Below are positions 1 to 7,746 of a stretch of 53,742 nucleotides of DNA, piece after piece (position 1 is the first letter of the stretch; the number at the start of each line of letters is the position of its first letter). The position numbers and the translations under genes are program-made. The stretch is from Betaproteobacteria bacterium RIFCSPLOWO2_12_FULL_62_58 (lineage in GTDB: Bacteria > Pseudomonadota > Gammaproteobacteria > Burkholderiales > SG8-41): the NCBI GenBank assembly GCA_001772005.1, contig MERI01000040.1:39485-93226 (forward strand), read 5' to 3'. The notes under the pieces were generated by a model. It saw only the letters and a list, made by a program, of their open reading frames with translations. It was not told the origin of the DNA and did not search any database.

Positions 1-213
1 ACCAAGATCGATCAGGTAGTCGTTCGAGCCCACTTTCGCGATCCCGAGCATGGCGTCGACGACGTTCGGCGGTGTCGGCACGTACGGCACATCCGCGCCG
101 CGCGCACCGGCTGCCACTCCCGCCAGCGCGGCCGCAAGCAATAGAACCTCAACGCAAAGACGCAAAGAAACGCCAAGAGCGCAAAGACGATCGAAAGTCT
201 GATCGATTCTCAA
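1..213 (-). CDS. Exported SAM-methyltransferase-like protein, N-terminal part only (paralog 1)
   Basis: The gene runs off the left edge, so only the N-terminus is visible. Read on the minus strand it gives a hydrophobic alanine/leucine signal-like segment, then DVPYVPTPPNVVDAML and LIDLG. This is the same entry motif and motif I start as the six complete paralogs in the window, so I call it the seventh member of that family: an exported class I SAM-dependent methyltransferase fold. There is no ATG. A TTG at 211-213 sits 8 nt after AGGAG and is my start choice. However, the first ~25 codons are made of a cgcaaag-type intergenic repeat, so the true start could be an internal TTG nearer the signal sequence. 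Family identity is fairly sure; start and substrate are not. Confidence 0.7.
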   Translation of the reverse strand, partial: MRIDQTFDRLCALGVSLRLCVEVLLLAAALAGVAAGARGADVPYVPTPPNVVDAMLGIAKVGSNDYLIDLG

Positions 214-258
214 ATCAAGTGCTCCTCTGCGTCCTTTGCGCCCTCTGCGTACCCCTCA
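149..258. repeat. Inverted cgcaaag / ctttgcg repeat
   Basis: Copies of cgcaaag (about 154-186) face copies of ctctgcg/ctttgcg (about 226-249), forming an inverted quasi-repeat typical of intergenic DNA. The left arm overlaps the apparent 5' end of the partial methyltransferase gene. Confidence 0.6.
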
Positions 259-304
259 AGTACCCGTCAAGCGGGTATTAAAAAGAAGGGGTATTGAAAA
301 GAAT
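249..304. repeat. Dispersed GTACCCCTCAAG...TATTGAAAAGAAT repeat, copy 1 (expanded)
   Basis: GTACCCCTCAAG is followed by a second, degenerate unit and ends in GGGGTATTGAAAAGAAT. Compact copies of the same element occur at 29179-29207 (same orientation) and 48893-48921 (opposite orientation). Confidence 0.75.
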
Positions 305-355
305 CTTTGCGTTGAAATTTGTCGTCGACTCCATGGAGGCTCTGTTCACGGGATG

Positions 356-1363
356 CTATTGCCCGACCTTCACCGCATGCCATTTGCCGGTGCTCTGGGT
401 GTTCCCGACGCCGCGCCTGACTTCGCCTTCCATCACGCCTCCGCTCACCCGGCCTTCGAAATAGAGACTCGCTTCGTTGTCGCGGTCCTCACCGTCGACC
501 ACGACGAAACTGATCGCGTCGCCCCCGAGCCGCGGTTCCCACAGCGGCGCCATGATCTGGCCCTCGGCCCGCGCCAGGCCGTCGATTTCCTGGAAGCGCT
601 GCCGCAGTTCCAATTCGATCGCGCGCTCCCCGCCCGGCAGTGCAAGGCGCATGCGCCAGCGTCCCGCAACCTTGGCCGGGACGATCCACAGGAAGACGTT
701 CTTGCGGATCGTGACTTTCCGGTCCGGCTTCCAATCGTCCAGGTCGAAATCGTGCGCCACGACGCGGGTCCCGGGCTTCAAGTCGAGCAACTGTGGGCGC
801 AGCCTGCGGTTAACGGCGGGCAGCAGATACATCGTGATCACCGTGGCCGGGCCGAGATCGGTCTTGAAAAGGTCCTGCTGCATGAACTTGACGCGATCTT
901 CCACCGCGGCCTGCCGCGCGCTCTCCTCGCTCTGGATGATGAGATGAAAGTCGAGGTCGACGCCGAGGGCGCGCGCACCGAATTTCTTCGCGGCGGCGAT
1001 CGGGATGCGCCCGTCGCCGGAGCCGAGATCGATCACGAAATCGCCGGGCCCGACGTTGGCGAGCCGCAGCATCTCGTCGACCACCACCTGCGGCGTAGGC
1101 ACGAACGGCACGTCGAACTGCTGCGAGCGCACCGGTGTCGCCACGCTCGATGCAGCGCACGCGATGATTAGATAATAACGAAGTAGCGATGACGTGAAAC
1201 GGTTCTTAACAAGTCGTCCTCGCCCCCGATTAGAGCATTCGAGGGCAGGCTGCAGCGGGGACCCAATAAAGCGGCCCCCCATCCTACCTTCCCCCGCAAG
1301 CAGGGGAAGGCGATACCCGCCTTTCGCGGGAATGACAGCGCGGTACTTGATCAGAGGTTCCAT
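356..1363 (-). CDS. Exported SAM-methyltransferase-like protein (paralog 2)
   Basis: Class I SAM-methyltransferase fold. Seen in sequence: PFVPTPQVVVDEML, then VIDLGSGDGR (motif I), GVDLD at the end of strand beta2, TVITMYLLP, LKPGTRVVAHDFDLDDWKPD, and a C-terminal beta-rich domain of ~110 residues. A hydrophobic segment (YYLIIACAASSVA) just before the entry motif looks like a signal peptide. The start is unclear. The ATG at 1363 lies 2 nt beyond the stop of the upstream gene, but from it the frame first crosses ~190 nt of intergenic-type repeats before the signal segment. The nearest alternative is GTG at 1144, which would remove the signal. Conserved residues are intact, so the gene is probably alive. 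Substrate unknown. Confidence 0.8.
   Translation of the reverse strand: MEPLIKYRAVIPAKGGYRLPLLAGEGRMGGRFIGSPLQPALECSNRGRGRLVKNRFTSSLLRYYLIIACAASSVATPVRSQQFDVPFVPTPQVVVDEMLRLANVGPGDFVIDLGSGDGRIPIAAAKKFGARALGVDLDFHLIIQSEESARQAAVEDRVKFMQQDLFKTDLGPATVITMYLLPAVNRRLRPQLLDLKPGTRVVAHDFDLDDWKPDRKVTIRKNVFLWIVPAKVAGRWRMRLALPGGERAIELELRQRFQEIDGLARAEGQIMAPLWEPRLGGDAISFVVVDGEDRDNEASLYFEGRVSGGVMEGEVRRGVGNTQSTGKWHAVKVGQ
1255..1340. repeat. GC-rich intergenic repeats inside an open frame
   Basis: Contains CCTTCCCC...GGGGAAGG-type and CCCGCCTTTCGCGGG-type palindromes, the latter ending in the common GGAATGAC motif. These normally sit between genes; here the reading frame of paralog 2 stays open across them. 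Confidence 0.6.
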
Positions 1364-1365
1364 TG

Positions 1366-2229
1366 TCAATACTTGGCCGCGGGCAGGCGCGTCGCGCGCC
1401 AGCGGTTCCCGGTCAGAACCGGGCCGTAGCCCGAGCGCACCACGCCCTCCATCATTTCGCCTTGCACGCGCCCCTCGAAGCGGTGGCTCATGTCGTCTTC
1501 GACCAGGACGAAAGCGATGCGGTCGCCCACAAGCCGCGCCTCGAACGCCGGCAGGAAGCCGCCCGCCACCCGCGCGCCGCCGCGGATCTCCTGGTACCGC
1601 TGATCGAGATCGAATTCGTAGTCGCGCTCGCCGACCGGCAATCGCGCCCGCAGACGCCACTTGCCGGCGACTTGCGCAGGCACAATGTAAAGATAGTAGG
1701 TCTTGGAAATCATCACCCGGCGGTCGGCCTTCCAGTCGGGAAAACCGTAGTCGTGCGCGACGATACGCGTGCCGGGCTTGAGCTCCTTGAGGAGCTTGGG
1801 CTTGAGCCTGTCGACCAGCACGGGCAACAGGTACATCGTGACTACCGTTGCGTCCTTGAGGTCGGCTGCGAGTACGTCTCCATGGCGAAACACCACGCGG
1901 TCGGCGACACCGGCGCGACGCGCGTTGTCATTGCTTTCGCCAACGAGCGTCTCGTCGATTTCGACGCCGACGCCGCGCGCGCCGTAGTCCTTGACCGCGG
2001 CGATCACGATGCGGCCGTCACCGGAGCCGAGATCGATCACGACGTCCTGCGGTCCGACCTCCGCGAGGCGCAGCAATTCATCGACGTTGAGCCGGGTCGA
2101 GGGCAGGTACGGCGTGGGGGTATCGAGCACTTCGCTCGCCGCCACGCAGGACGCCGCGCCCAGCGCGAGCAACAGCGCAAGCGGCAACCATAACGACCGT
2201 GCGTAAATCGCCCTGAAATCCGCCATCAT
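1366..2229 (-). CDS. Exported SAM-methyltransferase-like protein (paralog 3)
   Basis: 287 aa. Signal peptide about residues 1-31 (n-region RAIYARS, hydrophobic LWLPLALLLALGAA). Motif I VIDLGSGDGR is at about 64-73, followed by GVGVEID, VVTMYLLP, LKPGTRIVAHDYGFPDWKAD, and a C-terminal beta-rich domain starting at VPAQVAGKWRLRARL. The entry motif is degenerate (PTPYLPSTRLNVDELL), so this is one of the more diverged members. The start codon overlaps the stop of the upstream paralog as ATGA, which implies translational coupling within an operon (2226-3170, then this gene, then paralog 2). Export of a SAM-binding protein is odd because SAM is cytoplasmic. Substrate not identifiable. Confidence 0.88.
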   Translation of the reverse strand: MMADFRAIYARSLWLPLALLLALGAASCVAASEVLDTPTPYLPSTRLNVDELLRLAEVGPQDVVIDLGSGDGRIVIAAVKDYGARGVGVEIDETLVGESNDNARRAGVADRVVFRHGDVLAADLKDATVVTMYLLPVLVDRLKPKLLKELKPGTRIVAHDYGFPDWKADRRVMISKTYYLYIVPAQVAGKWRLRARLPVGERDYEFDLDQRYQEIRGGARVAGGFLPAFEARLVGDRIAFVLVEDDMSHRFEGRVQGEMMEGVVRSGYGPVLTGNRWRATRLPAAKY

Positions 2230-3170
2230 TGCAACAATGGCATTGGCGGCGCCTTGAGCGCGGCGTGCGCCGGCTCGATGAGTTCAGTGCGGGACGCGTT
2301 CCAGGCGAGTTGCAGCGCGCCCTGCTTGCGCACGATGCGCGCGTCGCCATCGATCGCGTGATTGATGATGCGCCCCGAAAACTGGTAGCGCAACGCCTCG
2401 CCGCCGCTCGCCCCGGTCGCCACCAGATCGATGCGCTCGCCGGTGAGCTTCGCGTCTTCGATCTTCAGGTTGCGGCCACCCATGGTAAGGGTACCGCTGA
2501 TTTTCTGGAAATTCTGGTTAAGCGTGAGTTCGAAGATCTCAACCTTGCCGTCGATCGCGAGCTGCCAGCGCCACTTGCCGGAAGCCTTGCCCGGGACCAC
2601 CCAGTAGAATACCTTGCTCTTGAAGTCGCGCCCCACCGGTTTGTCGGGTGCGTCGAGCACCAGAGCGAGATCGGGCGGCCAGTCGCCCATGTCGTAATCA
2701 TGGGAGACGATGCGCGTGCCGGGCTTGAGCGTGGCGAGCAACTTGGGCCGCACCATCAGGTTGACCTCGGGCAGCAGGTAGAGGGTCAGCACCGTGGCCG
2801 GGCTCACGTCCGTTTCATGGAGGTCGCGCGCATAGAACACGGCACGCTTGCCGACACCAGCCTTGGCCGCGAGCTTGTTGCTGAGCACAACCAAGCGCTT
2901 GTCGAGATCGACGCCGAAGCCACGCGCGCCGTATTTCTTGGCTGCGGTGATGATCATGCGCCCGTCGCCGGAACCCAGATCGATCACATAATCCCTGGGC
3001 CCGACCTTGGCGATCTCCAGCATTTTGTCGACGACGTGCTGCGGCGTCTGCACATAAGGCGTATCGCCGTAATCCTGCGACCAGGCCGGCGGCGCGGCGC
3101 ACAGCGCGGTGGCCAGTGCGGCCACGCACCACGCGCGAGCGCTTCCAGTCCCTTTCATAACACGGATCAT
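2226..3170 (-). CDS. Exported SAM-methyltransferase-like protein (paralog 4)
   Basis: 314 aa. Signal peptide about 1-31 ending ...APPAWSQ. PYVQTPQHVVDKML is at about 38-51 and motif I VIDLGSGDGR at 62-71. Then GVDLDKRLVVLS, TVLTLYLLP, and LKPGTRIVSHDYDMGDWPPD. The C-terminal domain begins at WVVPGKASGKWRWQL and ends in a long tail (to LLQ). It is the first gene of a tight three-gene unit; its TGA overlaps the ATG of the next paralog. The methyltransferase fold is known biochemistry; that it acts outside the cytoplasm is inferred from the signal peptide. Confidence 0.9.
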   Translation of the reverse strand: MIRVMKGTGSARAWCVAALATALCAAPPAWSQDYGDTPYVQTPQHVVDKMLEIAKVGPRDYVIDLGSGDGRMIITAAKKYGARGFGVDLDKRLVVLSNKLAAKAGVGKRAVFYARDLHETDVSPATVLTLYLLPEVNLMVRPKLLATLKPGTRIVSHDYDMGDWPPDLALVLDAPDKPVGRDFKSKVFYWVVPGKASGKWRWQLAIDGKVEIFELTLNQNFQKISGTLTMGGRNLKIEDAKLTGERIDLVATGASGGEALRYQFSGRIINHAIDGDARIVRKQGALQLAWNASRTELIEPAHAALKAPPMPLLQ

Positions 3171-3204
3171 TCTCTATTGATAATTGTATGACTGCGTGAG
3201 GTTG

Positions 3205-3316
3205 CTGACCCCCACCCTAGCCCTCCCCCTTTTGAAGGGGGAGGGAAGAACTTTCCCTCTCCCCTGCGGGGGAGAGCCTGCGCAGCGGGCGAGGGGGCCG
3301 GGTTAGGGTGAGGGGG
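3205..3316. repeat. CTGACCCCCACCCTAGCCCTCCCCC-type GC-rich palindromic repeat, copy 1
   Basis: Imperfect palindrome of C-rich and G-rich arms with internal gagggaa/ttccctc pairs. A close copy is at 4827-4912 and diverged copies at 25621-25878. It fills most of the gap between two methyltransferase paralogs. Confidence 0.7.
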
Positions 3317-3356
3317 TGTTATGCAACACTGGTTCTATTATTCATTCATCCAAAAT

Positions 3357-4286
3357 TCAGTCACTGAAAGCGCCGACAAAGGTTCGCGCTGTCGGACGCA
3401 TCGGCTCCGGTTCGGCCCTGGCCGCTTTGGCGGTGCGCTGCGCAGACCATTCGAGCTGCGCCTGGACGCGGCTGCCGGACAGCCTGGCGGTGCCGACGAT
3501 GCCTTCGCCTTCAACCTTGCCGGTGAATTCGTGCTTCACCGGGGCGCCGTTCACTTCGGCGATGAAGCTGAACCTGATTTCGTCGCCGCGCAGCCTGGGA
3601 TTCTGCAGGCTGACGCTGCGGCCGCCGATTTTCACGTTACCGGAAATCATCTGGAATTTTTGCGTCAGGGACACTTCATAGGCGTGGCTCTTGCCGGATA
3701 CCGGCAGTTGCCACTGCCAGGTGCCGCCGACCCTGGCCGGGACCACCCAGAAATAGATATCGCTCCTGCCGCCCGAGCCGCCGTACTTGTCCTTCGCATC
3801 CATCTGCACGTGGACGTCCGGCTTCCAGTCGTCCATCGAGAAGTCGTGCGACACGAGGCGCGTGCCGGGTTTCAATTCGAGCAGCCTGGGCCGCAGCTCG
3901 AGATTGACCCGCGGCAGCAGGTACATGGTGATGACGGTGGCCTCGCTGACATCGGTCTCGAACAAATCGCGCTGATAAAACGCCACCTTGTCAGTCACCC
4001 CCGCCTTCCGGGCGTTTTCGTTCGCCTCGGAAATACGCACGGAGTTGAGATCGACACCGAAGCCGCGTGCCCCATGTTTTTTCGCCGCGGTAATCACGAT
4101 GCGCCCGTCGCCCGAACCGAGATCGATCACATAGTCGCTCGCGGTAACTTTGGCGATCTGCAGCATGCGCTCGACGACTTCCTGCGGCGTCGGCACGTAC
4201 GGCACGCTCGGCTCCGCCGCCCAGGCGCCCGTCGCCAGCATGCCCGGCAGCAAAGCCGCGGCGGCGCAGCTTAGAGTGCCTAACAT
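3357..4286 (-). CDS. Exported SAM-methyltransferase-like protein (paralog 5)
   Basis: 309 aa from the ATG at 4286. Signal peptide MLGTLS...GAWAA (about 1-24). VPYVPTPQEVVERML is at about 28-42 and motif I VIDLGSGDGR at 53-62. Then GVDLNSVRIS, TVITMYLLPRVNLELRPRLL, LKPGTRLVSHDFSMDDWKPD, WVVPARVGGTWQW, and a C-terminal beta-rich domain. The frame is open upstream to 4472 with further Met codons, but there is no convincing ribosome binding site for any start. I chose 4286 because it gives a clean signal peptide. This start lies inside a ~93-bp sequence that recurs inverted at 4597-4689. Confidence 0.87.
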   Translation of the reverse strand: MLGTLSCAAAALLPGMLATGAWAAEPSVPYVPTPQEVVERMLQIAKVTASDYVIDLGSGDGRIVITAAKKHGARGFGVDLNSVRISEANENARKAGVTDKVAFYQRDLFETDVSEATVITMYLLPRVNLELRPRLLELKPGTRLVSHDFSMDDWKPDVHVQMDAKDKYGGSGGRSDIYFWVVPARVGGTWQWQLPVSGKSHAYEVSLTQKFQMISGNVKIGGRSVSLQNPRLRGDEIRFSFIAEVNGAPVKHEFTGKVEGEGIVGTARLSGSRVQAQLEWSAQRTAKAARAEPEPMRPTARTFVGAFSD

Positions 4287-4364
4287 AATGAACCACGTGT
4301 GCGTTGCTAGCCAGAACGGATTGATCACGCGAAGGGTGGCGCAGCTCATATCGCGAATATGAGC
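4271..4364 (-). repeat. Inverted ~93-bp repeat, left copy, with palindrome
   Basis: On the minus strand this begins with a palindrome (arms GCTCATAT / ATATGAGC around CGCG) and ends with GGTTCATTATGTTAGGCACTC. It matches 4597-4689 on the plus strand over its whole length. The palindrome arms differ between copies but stay self-complementary. Confidence 0.8.
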
Positions 4365-4596
4365 AAGCCGCCCGACAAAGTGTCCCGCGTAGGGCGGAGC
4401 AGGTTCCAACGGCTTCATCGTTGGATGCGACCCCGAAGCGGGACAATAGCGCGCCATATCCGCGGGCCTCATGCGCGCCTACGCGGTCGCATCCCCACAA
4501 GCGGGGCCCCTGCTCCACGCTGCGGCGCGCCGGCCGTTGTGACTGCAACCCTTCGGGCTGGCGCGAATTTTGGCCCATGGCATTGTCGCTCACCTT

Positions 4597-4689
4597 GTGA
4601 ATATTCGCGATATTCACTGCGGCGAGCTTCGCGCCCTGAGCCAAAATCGTGCCAGCGCATCACGCGGTTCATTATGTTAGGCACTCTTA
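4597..4689 (+). repeat. Inverted ~93-bp repeat, right copy, with palindrome
   Basis: Begins with palindrome arms GTGAATAT / ATATTCAC around CGCG at 4597-4617 and ends GGTTCATTATGTTAGGCACTC. It is the mirror partner of 4271-4364, but here no methyltransferase frame follows. Confidence 0.8.
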
Positions 4690-4826
4690 GCCCCCGCGCC
4701 AGCGTTCCGAACAACTGCGGTAAGTACTGCACGTCTAATCTCCTTCGCTCTTATAGAACGGGACCGTGAGGCGGATGCGCCGGTCTATCTCGTCACCGCT
4801 TAGAGTGGCGTAAACGTGTGGCATCG

Positions 4827-4912
4827 CTGACCCCCACCCTAGCCCTCCCCCTGGAATGGGGAGGGAAACTTTTTTCCCTCTCCCCCAGGGGGAGAGGGTT
4901 AGGGTGAGGGGG
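4827..4912. repeat. GC-rich palindromic repeat, copy 2
   Basis: Near copy of the element at 3205-3316, with gagggaa/ttccctc arms. It sits directly before the spermidine-synthase-like gene, so an open frame upstream of that gene is repeat-derived. Confidence 0.7.
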
Positions 4913-5008
4913 CGCGACTCACATCGGTTTGTCGGATCCCTGCGCCCACGGCGCTCATATGATAGATTTCGTGCTGCAAACCGCGCCAATTATACCCGAT
5001 CATTTCCC

Positions 5009-6613
5009 TTGGCACTGCTCTACGCCATCATTTTCGTCTCCGGCAGCGCGATTCTGGCGCTCGAGCTGCTCGCTTCGCGCATCATGACCCCCTACTTCGG
5101 CGTCAGTCTCTACATCTGGACCGGCATTCTCTCGATCACGCTGGTGTCGCTCGCGCTTGGCTACTGGATCGGCGGCAGGTGCGCCGCCGGCAAGTCTGTC
5201 GCTGTCGAGCGGCTCACCCAGCTCTACACGCTGATGCCGGCGGTGGCCGCGCTCGCCATCGTCGCGGCATGCCTTGCCTATCCCTTCTTGTTTTCTCCGC
5301 TCGCGGGCTGGAGCCTTGTGCTCGGCGCTTTCGCCGCCTGCCTGATGCTGCTGTTCCTGCCCCTGCTCGCGACTTCCGCCATGAACCCGCTGCTGGTCGC
5401 GATTGCGCTGCGGACCAGCAACCGGCAGGTCGGGGACGCCGGCGCCGGAAAGGTATTCTTCGTGAGCACGATCGGATCGGTCTGCGGCGTGCTGATCACG
5501 GCGTTCGGCATGATTCCCTATCTCAGCAACTTCGCCGCCACGCTCACCGTCGCGCTCGCGCTCGCTCTGCTTTCGCTCGCTGCAGCGATGGCACCGTCTA
5601 TCCGGCTCGGCGCCCGCAGTGCCGTGGGCGCCACCGCGGTGACGGCTGCGCTGGCCTCGATTCTGTTGCTTTGGCAGGCCGACACTTATACCGGCCGCAT
5701 GGCGTCGGTCAGCTACGGCGGTAATACGTGGCGGGTCGAGGCGAGCTACGGCTCGCTGTTCGGCACGGTGAAAATCCTCAGAAGCAGCGCCGATGCCGAC
5801 AACGGGCGCTTTTCCCGCATCTACTTCCAGGACGGGCTGGTGCAGAACACGGTCGACTCGAACGGCAAATCGATGTCTTTCTATACGTATGCGCTGGAAG
5901 CGCTTGCCTACGCCTACCGCCCCGACCTGCGCTCGGCGCTGGTGCTGGGGCTCGGCGCCGGCGTCGTGCCGATGCAGCTTGCGCGGCGCGGCGCCACGGT
6001 CGACGTGGTGGAGATCGATCCGGCTTCGCCGCGTGTGGCGCGCGAGTTCTTCGGCTTCGATCCGGCGCAAGCGCGCGTCCACCACGCGGATGCGCGCACG
6101 TTTCTGCGCGGCTGCCCGCAGCGGTTTGATGTCGTCGTCGTGGACCTCTTCCACGGCGACGGCACGCCGGATTATCTCGTCACCCGCGAATTTTTCCGTG
6201 ACTTGAGGAACTGCCTGTCGGGCCGCGGCGTGGCGGTGTTCAACACCTTCGCGGATCTGGAGCGTCGGACGATCTACGCGCATTTCCTCGCGACGATGCG
6301 CGCGGAGCTGCCGCACATCGCGCTCTACCGTCCGGAGTGGCCGGGGGCCACGCACGTCAACAGCTTCGTGGTTGCCGCTGCCGATCCGCTGCCGGCCCCA
6401 GCCAAGGTCACGCTCGACTACGTTCCCGCGCGCCACAGCGAGGCATTGTGGAGCATGCTCGCCGCTCCGCGTCCGCTGGATGCAAATCTGCTGGCTGGAG
6501 GCCGGATCGTAACCGACGCGCGCAGCGCCGCCGCCCACGACATGGCACTGGGGCAGCTCGTCTACCGCCGCTCGGTGGTGGAAGCGCTGCCGCCCGCGCT
6601 GCTGCTCAATTGA
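5009..6613 (+). CDS. Membrane protein with C-terminal spermidine-synthase-like domain
   Basis: About 534 aa from TTG 5009. The N-terminal half is a polytopic membrane region: about seven hydrophobic segments starting LALLYAIIFVSGSAILALEL, with the signature SRIMTPYFG, typical of fused-MFS/spermidine-synthase proteins. The C-terminal half is a Rossmann methyltransferase/aminopropyltransferase fold with VLGLGAGVVPMQLAR and VEIDP, then DARTFLR and DVVVVDLFHG. The family is often annotated as spermidine synthase, but the membrane-fused branch has no proven activity here. The frame is open to 4856, but that part is the GC-rich repeat, and there is no ATG in frame near the first membrane segment. 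It lies among the exported methyltransferases and converges on paralog 6. Confidence 0.85.
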   Translation: MALLYAIIFVSGSAILALELLASRIMTPYFGVSLYIWTGILSITLVSLALGYWIGGRCAAGKSVAVERLTQLYTLMPAVAALAIVAACLAYPFLFSPLAGWSLVLGAFAACLMLLFLPLLATSAMNPLLVAIALRTSNRQVGDAGAGKVFFVSTIGSVCGVLITAFGMIPYLSNFAATLTVALALALLSLAAAMAPSIRLGARSAVGATAVTAALASILLLWQADTYTGRMASVSYGGNTWRVEASYGSLFGTVKILRSSADADNGRFSRIYFQDGLVQNTVDSNGKSMSFYTYALEALAYAYRPDLRSALVLGLGAGVVPMQLARRGATVDVVEIDPASPRVAREFFGFDPAQARVHHADARTFLRGCPQRFDVVVVDLFHGDGTPDYLVTREFFRDLRNCLSGRGVAVFNTFADLERRTIYAHFLATMRAELPHIALYRPEWPGATHVNSFVVAAADPLPAPAKVTLDYVPARHSEALWSMLAAPRPLDANLLAGGRIVTDARSAAAHDMALGQLVYRRSVVEALPPALLLN

Positions 6614-6812
6614 AGGTGACGGAGAACAAGTCACGACAAAAAGTGATGGGAAGAAGTGACGGGAAGAAGTGACGGGAAGAAGTGATGGGAAGAAGTGACA
6701 CGACGAAGTGACCAGAGGGATAACGATCTGTTCGTCACTCCTTTTTCGTCACTCTCTTTCGTCACTCTCTTTCGTCACCCTGTTTCGTCACCCTTTTTCG
6801 TCACTCTTCTTC
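6614..6812. repeat. Inverted array of GTGAC / GTCAC short units (array A)
   Basis: Left arm: about six units of the form gggaagaagtgac. Right arm: about six units of the form ttcgtcactctc. The arms are complementary and could form one long hairpin between two convergent genes, possibly serving as a bidirectional terminator. Confidence 0.8.
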
Positions 6813-6822
6813 GAGCCAGTCG

Positions 6823-7692
6823 CTAGGCGCCGGTGCGCGTCGCGGTCCAGCGCGCCGCGCCCTTGCCGGTCGCGAGTTCGACCGTGCCCTGCATCGTGTC
6901 GCCGCTCACGCGCCCGCTGAAGACGTGCCGACCGGCGCCGGCAGTGAGCGCGAAGCGGATCGCCTCGCCACGCAGCCCCGGCAGATCGAGCTTCGTGCTC
7001 CTGCCCCCCGCAAGCGCGCTGCCCTCGAACACCTGAAACTTCTGCTTGATGTCGAGATCGTAGTTTCCGCCCGCCGCCCCGTCGATCCGGAGCCGCCATT
7101 TTCCGGCGACTCTCGCTGGGACAATCCACAGATAAATCGTCGCGCGGGGCACGCCATTGATCTTCTCCTTTTCCGGCACGTCGAACGTGATATCGTCGTC
7201 CGCCGGCCAATCTCCGAAGTGATAGTCATGCGACACCACCCGCGTGCCCGGCTTGAGTTCGTTGTAGACCTTGGCCTGAAGATTGCTCATCATGCTCGGC
7301 AGCAGGTACAGCGTGAGCACGGTGGCGCGACTCAGGTCGGCCTTGAACACGTCCTGCACCTGGAATGCCACGCGATCGGCCAGGCCGAGACGTTTCGCTT
7401 CGTTGTTGCTCAGCTTGACGAGTTCGGGGTCGATGTCAACGCCGAAGCCGCGTGCTTTGAACTCCTTTGCAGCGGTGAGCACGATCACGCCGTCGCCGGA
7501 ACCCAGGTCAATGACGAAATCGCTCGGCCCGACACCCGCCATGCGCAGCATCTGGTCGACCACCACTTGCGGCGTCGGCACATAAGGTCCGCCGGTGCGC
7601 TCGAGTTCTGCTGCCCGTAGCGGCGGCACGGCAGGCAATGCCAGCGCCGCTCCCGCCAGCAGAACCAGCACGCTCCGATATACTTTGTTCAT
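6823..7692 (-). CDS. Exported SAM-methyltransferase-like protein (paralog 6)
   Basis: 289 aa. Signal peptide about 1-28 (NKVYRSV then LLAGAALALPAVPPLRAA). GGPYVPTPQVVVDQML is at about 35-49 and motif I VIDLGSGDGV at 60-69, with the usual final Arg replaced by Val. Then GVDIDPELVKLS, TVLTLYLLP, LKPGTRVVSHDYHFGDWPAD, WIVPARVAGKWRLRI, and the C-terminal beta-rich domain ending RWTATRTGA. The start is well supported by AGGAG 8 nt before the ATG. A lipoprotein methyltransferase-fold gene (7747-8511) lies 54 nt upstream on the same strand, so the two may be co-transcribed. Confidence 0.9.
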   Translation of the reverse strand: MNKVYRSVLVLLAGAALALPAVPPLRAAELERTGGPYVPTPQVVVDQMLRMAGVGPSDFVIDLGSGDGVIVLTAAKEFKARGFGVDIDPELVKLSNNEAKRLGLADRVAFQVQDVFKADLSRATVLTLYLLPSMMSNLQAKVYNELKPGTRVVSHDYHFGDWPADDDITFDVPEKEKINGVPRATIYLWIVPARVAGKWRLRIDGAAGGNYDLDIKQKFQVFEGSALAGGRSTKLDLPGLRGEAIRFALTAGAGRHVFSGRVSGDTMQGTVELATGKGAARWTATRTGA

Positions 7693-7746
7693 ATCAACTT
7701 CTCCTTCAGTCCGATCGATCAGGACAACGAAACACTCACGAACCGG

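Larger units (their letters stand above)
4287..5008. other. Gene-free stretch between methyltransferase paralog 5 and the spermidine-synthase-like gene
   Basis: No convincing gene seen; the open frames here are arginine-rich shadows. It holds most of the two inverted ~93-bp repeats (4271-4364 and 4597-4689) and the second GC-rich repeat (4827-4912). Confidence 0.6.

Noticed and set aside
236-1171. Long plus-strand frames across the methyltransferase genes
   Set aside because: High-GC antisense shadows rich in Arg, His and Ala; the minus frames carry the conserved motifs.
4668-4684. GTTAGGC at 4675 and GCCTAAC at 4278 as integron attC boxes
   Set aside because: They are two copies of one inverted repeat about 400 bp apart. 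No complementary R'' box lies at attC distance and no cassette gene fits between them.
5000-6634. 544-codon minus-strand frame opposite the spermidine-synthase-like gene
   Set aside because: Composition (Arg, His, Gln, Glu) is typical of antisense high-GC frames and no motif is present.
6614-6812. GTGAC/GTCAC arrays as CRISPR arrays
   Set aside because: Units are too short and irregular, have no spacers of constant length, and reverse orientation in the middle of each array. No cas genes are present.
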